Positions 1 to 6,200 of a stretch of DNA of 6,763 nucleotides are shown here, piece after piece. This stretch comes from a bacterium. Its GTDB lineage: Bacteria; SZUA-79; Acidulodesulfobacterales; Acidulodesulfobacteraceae. The notes below the pieces were generated by a model, which was not told where the DNA came from, searched no databases, and worked only from the letters and a program-made list of their open reading frames with translations. The stretch spans positions 1 through 6,763 of the forward strand of contig JAJYZM010000052.1 of the NCBI GenBank assembly GCA_021799935.1. Direction: 5' to 3'. Position numbers and translations under genes: made by a program. Positions within the stretch are counted from its first letter, which is position 1. Each line of letters starts with the position of its first letter.

Positions 1-206
1 GCAATCCTGTTTCGGATTTTATAAAAAAAACAAAGCAATATTTGTACGAGGTTAGGGCCGAACTCGGTAAAATAGTATGGCCGGAAAAGGATAAAGCGAC
101 GAAGACGACTTATGTCGTCGTCATTTTTATAGTGCTCGTTACCGCCTTTCTCGGCCTTATAGACGTATTTTTTTCCAAAATATTTTCGTATTTTTTCCAA
201 ATTTAG
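1..206 (+). CDS. secE: SecE, preprotein translocase subunit (5'-truncated)
   Basis: SecE is the small clamp subunit of the SecYEG channel in the inner membrane, which exports unfolded proteins. The open frame enters from the left edge (first full codon at base 3) and ends at TAG 204-206, giving 67 visible residues. No in-frame ATG, GTG or TTG lies early enough, so the start is outside the window. Visible family hallmarks are the amphipathic segment with VRAELGKIVWPEK, the cytosolic signature containing the conserved Trp-Pro, followed by a single hydrophobic membrane helix beginning around TYVVVIFIVLVTAFLGLIDV. This fits the short one-helix SecE type rather than the three-helix E. coli form, although a longer N-terminus cannot be excluded. 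The gene lies 31 nt upstream of nusG, the classic secE-nusG pairing. The last residues, SKIFSYFFQI, overlap an imperfect direct repeat in the DNA (164-201). Confidence 0.93.
   Translation, partial: NPVSDFIKKTKQYLYEVRAELGKIVWPEKDKATKTTYVVVIFIVLVTAFLGLIDVFFSKIFSYFFQI
164..201 (+). repeat. Imperfect direct repeat at the 3' end of secE
   Basis: CGTA followed by seven T's and CCAAA (164-179) recurs 23 nt later as CGTA followed by six T's and CCAAA (187-201). The copies differ by one T, and the 23-nt offset puts them in different reading frames. The first is read as VFFSK and the second as part of SYFFQ. The sequence shows the repeat directly. That it arose by a small tandem duplication with slippage in the T run is inference; chance similarity in T-rich membrane-helix codons is the alternative. 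Confidence 0.6.
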
Positions 207-207
207 C

Positions 208-237
208 ATAAATTAAATTTAAAAATAAAATAAATAA
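208..237 (+). other. Pure A/T leader before nusG, no Shine-Dalgarno
   Basis: All 30 bases between the secE stop region and the nusG ATG are A or T, so there is no purine-rich SD. Every other start visible in this window has one. Initiation may rely on an unstructured A-rich leader, possibly with ribosomal protein S1, or on re-initiation after secE. These mechanisms are inference. The stretch also contains TTAAATTTAAA (213-223), which recurs before rplL and rpoB. Confidence 0.7.
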
Positions 238-873
238 ATGAGCAAAGAAGAGCAAGGCAAAACGGAAGAAAATATAGCATCCGGTTTAGAAATGAGTGCG
301 GAAGATGCCTGCGGAGCAAATTGCGGCGAAATAGACGAAATTCCTAAAAAATGGTATGCCGTCCATACTTATTCCGGTTTCGAGGATAACGTCAAACTTG
401 CGCTGGAAGAAAGAATCGCTTCGAGCGGTTTCAAGAAATATTTCGGCGACATAATAGTTCCCAAAGAAGATATTATCGAAAAAACCGCAAAGGGAGGGAA
501 GAAAAAAGTTAAAAGAAAATTTTTCCCCGGTTATATTTTCGTGAAAATGAACGTAAATACGGATTCATGGCACTTGCTTAAGGCGACCCCTAAAGTTACC
601 GGATTTGTAGGAGACCAGTTAAATCCTATGCCGGTCGACGAATCGGAAATGGAAAATATAGTGGCTCAAATAACCGAAGGCGTTAAGAGGCCAAAAGCAA
701 AGATAGAATTTTCCAAGGGGGACAGCGTTAAAATTACCGAAGGTCCGTTCTCCGGTTTTAACGGCGTAATTAACGAAATAAAACCGGATAAGAGCAAACT
801 CGAAGTTCTTGTTTCCATATTCGGCAGGGCTACCCCGGTAGAATTAGATTTTACTCAAGTGGAGATAAATTAA
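238..873 (+). CDS. nusG: Transcription termination/antitermination factor NusG
   Basis: NusG binds the RNA polymerase clamp through its N-terminal NGN domain. Through its C-terminal KOW domain it contacts ribosomal protein S10 or Rho, coupling transcription to translation or termination. Here the NGN domain runs from about residue 38 (KKWYAVHTYSGFEDNVKLAL) to about 135 and includes the typical FFPGYIFVKM (95-104) and VTGFVGD (120-126). The KOW motif occupies about 158-211 (FSKGDSVKITEGPFSGFNG). At 211 residues it is longer than the usual roughly 175-180, because of about 36 extra N-terminal residues that are acidic and contain C25 and C29. TAA lies directly upstream of ATG 238, so no earlier start is possible. 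ATG 292 (M19) is an alternative start but also lacks an SD. No SD precedes ATG 238: bases 208-237 are all A or T. The stop is TAA at 871-873, 36 nt before rplK. Confidence 0.96.
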   Translation: MSKEEQGKTEENIASGLEMSAEDACGANCGEIDEIPKKWYAVHTYSGFEDNVKLALEERIASSGFKKYFGDIIVPKEDIIEKTAKGGKKKVKRKFFPGYIFVKMNVNTDSWHLLKATPKVTGFVGDQLNPMPVDESEMENIVAQITEGVKRPKAKIEFSKGDSVKITEGPFSGFNGVINEIKPDKSKLEVLVSIFGRATPVELDFTQVEIN

Positions 874-909
874 CATTATTAAAGGAAAATAAACAAGAGG
901 ATAAATATT

Positions 910-1338
910 ATGGCGGTAAAAAAAATTCAGGCTATGGTAAAATTGCAAATCGTTGGAGGCAAAGCTAATCCGGCTCCGCCGGTCGGTCCCGCACTAGGCC
1001 AGCACGGCGTAAATATAATGGAGTTCTGCAAACAGTTCAACGAAAGAACCAAATCCCAGGAAGGAACGGTAATACCGGTCGTGCTAACGGTTTATACAGA
1101 CAGGTCGTTCGATTTTATCTTAAAAACGCCGCCCGCATCCGTAATGCTTAAACAGGCGGCCGGCATTGAAAAAGGTTCTAAAGAGCCGAATAAAAATAAA
1201 GTTGCCGTCTTAAACAGGTCAAAAGTTATGGAAATAGCAAAAATTAAAATGCCCGACCTTAATGCAAACGAAATTGCTCCTGCAATGAAAATCATCGAGG
1301 GAACAGCGAGAAGCATGGGTATAGATATAACCGATTAA
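910..1338 (+). CDS. rplK: 50S ribosomal protein L11
   Basis: L11 binds the GTPase-associated region of 23S rRNA at the base of the L7/L12 stalk and takes part in factor-dependent GTP hydrolysis and the stringent response. The 142-residue length is standard. The N-terminal domain carries the proline-rich segment [16 protein letters not shown] (20-35), the region where thiostrepton-type antibiotics act in the family. The C-terminal RNA-binding domain (about 75-142) shows the expected [12 protein letters not shown], then DLNANEI and a final [10 protein letters not shown]. The ATG at 910 follows AAGAGGA (895-901) at normal spacing. A run of eight A's covers codons 3-6. rplA follows after 23 nt, the usual L11-L1 pair. 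In E. coli, L1 represses this pair by binding mRNA ahead of rplK; no clear L1 target can be recognised in the 36-nt upstream gap here. Confidence 0.98.
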   Translation: MAVKKIQAMVKLQIVGGKANPAPPVGPALGQHGVNIMEFCKQFNERTKSQEGTVIPVVLTVYTDRSFDFILKTPPASVMLKQAAGIEKGSKEPNKNKVAVLNRSKVMEIAKIKMPDLNANEIAPAMKIIEGTARSMGIDITD

Positions 1339-1361
1339 ATATTAAAGGAGACTATACAGAT

Positions 1362-2069
1362 ATGAAAAAAAGAGGAAAAAAATATATCGATGCATTAAAA
1401 AAAGCCGAAATTGAAAATAAGCATTTCGCATTGGAAGATGCATTAAATATCGTGGTAGATTCCCATCACGTAAAATTCGATGAGTCGGTCGATGTTGCTA
1501 TAAATCTAGGGATAGACGTTAAAAAAAACGACCAGCAGGTAAGAGGGTCGGTTTTACTGCCTCACGGAACAGGCAAAACGGTTAAGATTCTTGTTTTTGC
1601 AAAGGGAGAAAAAGAGCGGGAAGCGCTTGCCGCCGGAGCCGATTATGTCGGGCAGGAAGATATGATAACAAAAGTGCAGCAGGGGTTTATGGATTTTAAC
1701 AGAGTCGTTGCTACGCCCGATATTATGGCAAGCGTAGGCAAACTCGGAAAAATATTGGGTCCCAGAGGGTTAATGCCGAATCCTAAAGTCGGCACCGTTA
1801 CTTTTGACGTCGGCAAAATAGTAAAGGAGCTTAAAGAAGGCAAAATAGAATTTAAAGCGGAGAAAAACGGAATTTTGCAGGCTTCTATAGGCAAGGTTTC
1901 TTTCGGTTCGTCCAAGCTTAAAGAAAATTTTATAGCGCTTCTTGAAATCGTTAACAGATTAAAACCTGCTTCAAGCAAGGGCGTATATGTCAAAAAGGTT
2001 TCGTTATCTTCTACCATGGGCTTAGGCGTAAGCATAGATACTCTCAAATTAAGGAATAATTTGATATAA
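1362..2069 (+). CDS. rplA: 50S ribosomal protein L1
   Basis: L1 binds 23S rRNA helices 76-78 to form the mobile L1 stalk, which helps release deacylated tRNA from the E site. In many bacteria it also acts as the translational repressor of rplKA. At 235 residues it matches the family. Landmarks are the lysine-rich N-terminus, LLPHGTGKTVKILVFAKGE in the first half, ILGPRGLMPNPKVGTVT (GPRGLMPNPK at 133-142) in domain II, and the return to domain I with KIEFKAEKNGIL (about 162-173) and GVYVKKVSLSSTMGLGV near the C-terminus. The ATG at 1362 follows AAAGGAG (1344-1350) with an 11-nt gap. Two seven-A runs lie in the first seven codons. The following 157-nt gap holds the rplJ leader RNA. Confidence 0.98.
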   Translation: MKKRGKKYIDALKKAEIENKHFALEDALNIVVDSHHVKFDESVDVAINLGIDVKKNDQQVRGSVLLPHGTGKTVKILVFAKGEKEREALAAGADYVGQEDMITKVQQGFMDFNRVVATPDIMASVGKLGKILGPRGLMPNPKVGTVTFDVGKIVKELKEGKIEFKAEKNGILQASIGKVSFGSSKLKENFIALLEIVNRLKPASSKGVYVKKVSLSSTMGLGVSIDTLKLRNNLI

Positions 2070-2090
2070 AAAATAATAAATAAAAATTTA

Positions 2091-2190
2091 ATATCGTCAA
2101 TGACGGCAGGTTTATAAATCCCGCCCAGACAAAAAGAGCTTTATCGACCCGATTTTCTTTTAAATCGCTCTTGATTTTTTGTTGACGTAT
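2091..2190 (+). ncRNA. Candidate L10 leader RNA (rplJ autoregulatory element)
   Basis: In many bacteria the L10(L12)4 complex binds the leader of its own mRNA at a kink-turn hairpin resembling its 23S rRNA site. The rplA-rplJ gap is unusually long here (157 nt against 23-65 nt elsewhere). Bases 2105-2110 (GGCAGG) pair with 2120-2125 (CCCGCC), with one A·C mismatch and the loop TTTATAAAT. Below this, GTC 2096-2098 can pair with GAC 2128-2130 across an asymmetric internal loop of six bases (AATGAC) opposite two (CA), which looks kink-turn-like. The GAC-x-GCAGG ... CC-x-GCC arrangement resembles the L10 leader pattern as I remember it. The family assignment rests on position and this motif; I could not run a covariance model. 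The non-canonical loop and mismatch lower certainty. Confidence 0.68.
2134..2180 (+). terminator. Putative attenuator hairpin in the rplJ leader
   Basis: AAGAGC (2134-2139) pairs perfectly with GCTCTT (2167-2172). On top of it GATTT (2151-2155) pairs with AAATC (2162-2166) around the loop TCTTTT, so the 3' arm is continuous while the 5' arm has an 11-nt bulge (2140-2150). Two bases after the stem come six T's (2175-2180). This is the layout of a modest intrinsic terminator upstream of rplJ and downstream of the candidate L10-binding hairpin. In Bacillus subtilis, L10(L12)4 regulates rplJL by transcription attenuation; a similar design here is inference. The stem is AT-rich and bulged, so termination would be partial at most. 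A small competing hairpin, ATCG 2143-2146 with CGAT 2150-2153, would disrupt the upper stem. Confidence 0.5.
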
Positions 2191-2205
2191 TAGAAAAAAT
2201 TTAAA

Positions 2206-2229
2206 AGAAAGGAGGGGAGAAGAAAATTG
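2206..2229 (+). promoter_or_regulatory. Extended Shine-Dalgarno and TTG start of rplJ
   Basis: AGAAAGGAGG (2206-2215) matches the complement of a typical 16S rRNA 3' tail over ten bases if that tail ends CCUCCUUUCU, and two further G's follow. The TTG start codon is at 2227-2229, 11 nt after GGAGG. The in-frame stop TAG at 2191-2193 has no ATG or GTG between it and 2227, and the next in-frame ATG is codon 44, inside the conserved L10 fold. TTG is therefore the only sensible start. Strong pairing may compensate for a weak start codon. Confidence 0.85.
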
Positions 2230-2745
2230 AAAAAAGATAGGAAGAATCAAGAGATTGAATCTTTGAAGCACAACCTTGAATCAAATCAGGCTGTTTTTAT
2301 TAGCAGGTATCAAGGATTAACCGTGGAAAAATTCAGTCTTTTAAGAAGGCAAATGCGCGGCACAGGGGCTTTACTCAAAGTTTTTAAAAATACGTTGAGT
2401 AAAATGGCATTTAAAAAGACTCATGCCGAACCGCTTTCGGAATTTTTAGACGGGCCTAATTTCTTAGTATTTACTAACGACCCGCTTGCGGCTTCAAAGG
2501 TGCTGTCGAAGTTTGCGCAGGAAAATTCCGACAACGTCCAGATTAAAGCCGGCTATTATCAAACGATTCTTGATAAAGGCGCAATAGTCACGCTTGCTAC
2601 ATTGCCTTCCAAGGATGTTTTAATCGCGAGATTTATGTCTGTCGTTAAATCGTCTGAAATACGTTTGGTTTTCACCTTAAGGTCGCCCGTCATAAAATTA
2701 ATCAGAACGCTTCAGGTCGTAGAAGCCGCAAAATCTGCCGCATAG
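2227..2745 (+). CDS. rplJ: 50S ribosomal protein L10
   Basis: L10 anchors the L7/L12 dimers to 23S rRNA, forming the base of the stalk that recruits EF-Tu, EF-G and other GTPases. The L10(L12)4 complex can also repress its own operon. The product is 172 residues, close to E. coli's 165. The N-terminal rRNA-binding domain contains FISRYQGLTVEKFSLLRRQM (about 24-43) followed by KVFKNTLSKMAF. The segment LPSKDVLIARFMSVVKSS (126-143) precedes the C-terminal helix IKLIRTLQVVEAAKSAA, the L12-docking part in this family. The gene starts at TTG with a very strong SD and sits behind a structured leader with a putative attenuator, which suggests control at the level of transcription or translation. The stop is TAG at 2743-2745, and rplL follows after 65 nt. 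Confidence 0.97.
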   Translation: MKKDRKNQEIESLKHNLESNQAVFISRYQGLTVEKFSLLRRQMRGTGALLKVFKNTLSKMAFKKTHAEPLSEFLDGPNFLVFTNDPLAASKVLSKFAQENSDNVQIKAGYYQTILDKGAIVTLATLPSKDVLIARFMSVVKSSEIRLVFTLRSPVIKLIRTLQVVEAAKSAA

Positions 2746-2767
2746 GTTAAATTTAAATTAATCAAAT

Positions 2768-2781
2768 AAGTTTTTAAACTT
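2768..2781 (+). repeat. Short AT-rich inverted repeat between rplJ and rplL
   Basis: AAGTTT, TT, AAACTT is a perfect inverted repeat followed by TTATTTTAAT. As RNA it could fold into at most about five weak pairs with a four-base loop. It is too AT-rich to be a convincing terminator; it might mark a processing site or be compositional noise. Confidence 0.3.
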
Positions 2782-2810
2782 TTATTTTAATAATTATCGG
2801 AGGAAAAATA

Positions 2811-3200
2811 ATGGCTATAACAAAAGAAGATGTTTTAAGCTACATAGAAAATGTTTCAATAATCGAATTGAACGATTTAATAAAAGCAATAGAAGAAAAA
2901 TTCGGCGTCAAGGCCGACCAGTTTGCGATGGCGGCTCCTGCCGGAGGCGCAGCAGGCGCAGCAGCGGCACCTGCTCAAGCAGAAGAAAAAACGGAATTCG
3001 ACGTTGTTCTTGCAAATGCCGGCGCAAATAAAATTCAGGTTATTAAAGTAGTCAGGGAGCTTACAAGTTTAGGATTAAAAGAAGCTAAAGATTTAGTCGA
3101 TGGAGCTCCTAAACCTGTAAAAACCGGCGTTAATAAAGAAGATGCACAGAAAATGAAAGCAAAACTGGAAGAAGTCGGCGCTACCGTTGAAGTTAAATAA
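2811..3200 (+). CDS. rplL: 50S ribosomal protein L7/L12
   Basis: L7/L12 is the multicopy stalk protein whose C-terminal domains capture translation factors and stimulate their GTPase activity. The 129-residue product has the standard three parts. The N-terminal dimerisation and L10-binding helices span about 1-33 ([19 protein letters not shown]). The flexible hinge, about 38-58, is almost all Ala, Gly and Pro ([17 protein letters not shown]). The globular C-terminal domain, about 61-129, carries the factor-binding surface [20 protein letters not shown] and ends in the typical [13 protein letters not shown] (2799-2803) lies seven bases before ATG 2811, a well-placed SD that fits the need for several L12 copies per L10. 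The 49-nt gap to rpoB contains no strong hairpin, whereas E. coli has an attenuator between these genes. Confidence 0.98.
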   Translation: MAITKEDVLSYIENVSIIELNDLIKAIEEKFGVKADQFAMAAPAGGAAGAAAAPAQAEEKTEFDVVLANAGANKIQVIKVVRELTSLGLKEAKDLVDGAPKPVKTGVNKEDAQKMKAKLEEVGATVEVK

Positions 3201-3238
3201 ATTAAAATATAATTGTATTTAAGTTATAAAAACGGGAG

Positions 3239-3250
3239 TTTAAATTTAAA
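3239..3250 (+). repeat. AT palindrome between the rpoB SD and start codon
   Basis: TTTAAATTTAAA is a perfect 12-bp palindrome that fills the space between GGGAG (3234-3238) and ATG 3250 and includes the A of the start codon. It shares TTAAATTTAAAT with 2747-2758, and its 11-base core also occurs at 213-223. It may be only a product of AT-rich intergenic composition. Confidence 0.35.
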
Positions 3251-6200
3251 TGTCAAAAACAAAATCGGAATCAAATATAGAAAGTAATGACCCTATAATT
3301 TTAAGAAAGAATTTTTCTAAAATCAAGAAGGTGATAAGCAATCCAAATCTTCTTGAGGTTCAGAGAAAATCTTACGAGAGATTTTTGCAAAAAGATTTAT
3401 CCCATGATAATAGGCTTAATAACGGGCTCGAGGGAGTTTTCAAATCCGTATTTCCTATAGAGGGGCTTAACAAAAATTTTTCTTTAGAATTTAAGGGCTA
3501 TACTATCGGAGAGCCGAAATACAGCATATTCGAATGCAAACAGAAAGGGCTAACCTACAGCGCCTCCCTCAAGGTCCTTTTCGACCTTGTGACTTTCGAA
3601 CCTGATATAAATCCGAATAATAACGATTCCCAAAGGGATATTAAAGATATTAAGGAACAGGAGATATATTTCGGCGAGATTCCTTTAATGACCCATAACG
3701 GTTCTTTTGTTATAAACGGAATTGAAAGAGTTATCGTAAGCCAGTTGCAAAGGTCTCCCGGAGTTTTTTACGACAGCGATAAAATAAGAAGTCATGCACA
3801 GGGCAAGCCCTTTTATACCGCAAGAATTATACCGTATAGAGGTTCATGGCTCGATTTTGAATTCGACCAGAGAGACATGATTTTTGTCAGGATAGACAGG
3901 AAGAGAAAATTTCCCGCTACAATATTGCTTAAAGCGGTAGGATATTCTAAAGAAGATATTCTCGGAAGTTTTTATCAGGTTGAAACATTTAGAATAGAAG
4001 GCGGGAAATATTTTAGGAAAATGCCCAAAGATTTCCTTGTTTTCACAAGGGCATACGAAGATATAGCAAATCCTAAAACAGGCGAAGTTATAATCAAAAA
4101 AAATAGAAGGATTACGAAACACCTTATAAATAAACTTGAAGAAGCGGGAATTGAATTTCTGCCTTGCGACGAGTCGGATATTATCGGCAAATATCTTGCG
4201 GCGGATGTAATTATAGGCAAAGAAGTCGTTTCAAAGTCGGTGCATCCGGTAAACCAAGCCCTTTTAGAATCGTTTAACAGCATAGGCGTTAAGGAATTTA
4301 AGGTCTATTTCATAGATAATATTAATGTTTCCTCGTCGGTTCTCGAGACGATTTTAGCGGATAAGGTTAATACTAAAGAAGAGGCCATTATAGATATTTA
4401 TAAAAGGATGAGGCCTGGCGAACCGCCGAATCTTTCTTCGGCTACGGCTTATTTCGAGAATATGTTTTTTAACCCGGAAAGATATGACCTTTCAGAAGTC
4501 GGAAGACTTAAGATTAACAATAAATTAGGTCTCAATAAGAGTTTGAACGACAGAGTTTTATCTCCAGACGATATTCTTAACGTTTTAAAATATTTAATGG
4601 AGTTAAAGGACGGCAGGGGTTCGATCGACGATATAGACCACCTCGGCAACAGAAGAGTAAAATCGGTCGGAGAGCTTCTTGAAAATCAGTTCAGGATAGG
4701 ACTCGTAAGAATGGAAAGGGCCATAAAAGAAAGAATGACCGCCCAAAAGCTTGACTCGCTTATGCCTAACGATTTGATAAATCCTAAGCCGGTTAATTCC
4801 TTAATGAAAGAGTTTTTCGGCAGGAGCCAGCTATCCCAATTTATGGACCAGACAAATCCGCTTTCCGAGGTTACGCACAAAAGGCGGCTTTCCGCCCTGG
4901 GTCCAGGCGGACTTACAAGAGAAAGGGCAGGATTTGAAGTTAGAGACGTTCATCCCACCCACTACGGAAGAATATGCCCGATAGAAACGCCCGAAGGGCC
5001 GAACATAGGACTTATAGCTTCTCTTTCTTCTTATGCGAGGGTCAACGAATACGGTTTTATCGAAACGCCTTATAGAAAGGTAAAGGTAACGGAAAACGGC
5101 GCCGAAGTGACGGACGAAGTCGATTTTTTAACGGCCATGGAAGAAGAAAAGTACGTAATAGCCCAGGCTAATGCCGAAATAGATAAAAACGGTTATCTTA
5201 AGCATGAATTGATTCCCGTAAGAAGAAGCGGAGAAACCGTAATGGTTTATCCTAACGAAGTAGATTATATAGACGTTTCCCCAATGCAGCTTGTGTCCGT
5301 CGCTACGTCCTTAATACCTTTTTTGGAAAACGACGATGCCAACCGCGCTCTTATGGGTTCGAATATGCAAAGACAAGCCGTGCCTTTATTGATGCCCGAT
5401 CCGCCTCTTATAGGAACCGGAATAGAGAAAATAGTGGCTAAAGATTCAGGAGTCTGCATAACGGCAAACCAAACCGGCAGCGTCAGCTTTGTAGATTCCA
5501 CGAAAATTATAGTGACGTCCGAAGGCGATTCAAGCGACGGCGGCGGAATTAATTATGAATACGATCTTGTTAAATTTCAAAGATCTAATCAAAATACGTG
5601 CCTAAATCAAAGACCTTTGGTAAAAGTCGGACAAAAAGTTGTTTCCGGCCAGATAATTGCGGACGGAACTTCGACCAAAGACGGCGAATTAGCTCTCGGA
5701 CATAATGTTCTCGTGGCATTTATGCCATGGAACGGTTATAATTTTGAAGATTCTATATTAGTAAGCGAGAAATTATTGCACGAAGACGCTTTTACGTCTA
5801 TTCATATTGAAGAGTTTGAAGTAGCATGCAGAGAAACAAAATCGGGCAAGGAAGAAATAACATCCGACATTCCTAATATAAGCGAAGATGCCTTAAAGGA
5901 TCTCGACGAGAACGGAATTATCAGGATAGGCGCCGAGGTTAAGGCGCAGGATATATTAGTCGGAAAAGTTACGCCAAAAGGCGAAACCGTTCTAACCCCG
6001 GAAGAAAAACTTCTAAGAGCTATATTCGGAGAAAAAGCCAAGGAAGTAAAAGACACGTCGTTAAGAGTGCCGCCCGGAGTTTCAGGCGTAGTCGTGGATA
6101 TTAGAATATTTTCCAGGAAAGGAATTGAAAAAGATTTCAGGGAAAAAGAAATAGAAGACACCGAAGTTGCCGCTTTTATGAGGGAATTAGAAGAAAAACA

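Noticed and set aside
850..880. Possible sigma-70-like promoter before rplK (TTTACT, then CATTAT 18 nt on)
   Set aside because: Each box matches the consensus at only four of six positions in AT-rich DNA, and it overlaps the end of nusG. E. coli has a promoter in this region, but the sequence here is too weak to support one.
874..909. L1 repressor-binding site ahead of rplK
   Set aside because: The gap is short and AT-rich and shows no stem with the asymmetric loop typical of L1 targets; a site inside nusG or rplK could not be recognised by eye.
2182..2208. TTGACG as a -35 box for a separate rplJ promoter
   Set aside because: No acceptable -10 element lies 16-18 nt downstream. The match is better explained as leader sequence able to pair with 2095-2100.
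2120..2216. Sequestration of the rplJ SD (GGAGGG 2211-2216) by CCCGCC (2120-2125)
   Set aside because: Five pairs with one G·A mismatch are possible, but the same bases form the L10 hairpin. L10 binding would then free the SD, the opposite of expected feedback repression.
1092..2271. Open frames on the minus strand opposite rplK, rplA and the rplJ leader
   Set aside because: They lie opposite conserved ribosomal protein genes or the leader, their translations show no recognisable domain, and they fit shadow frames of biased coding sequence.
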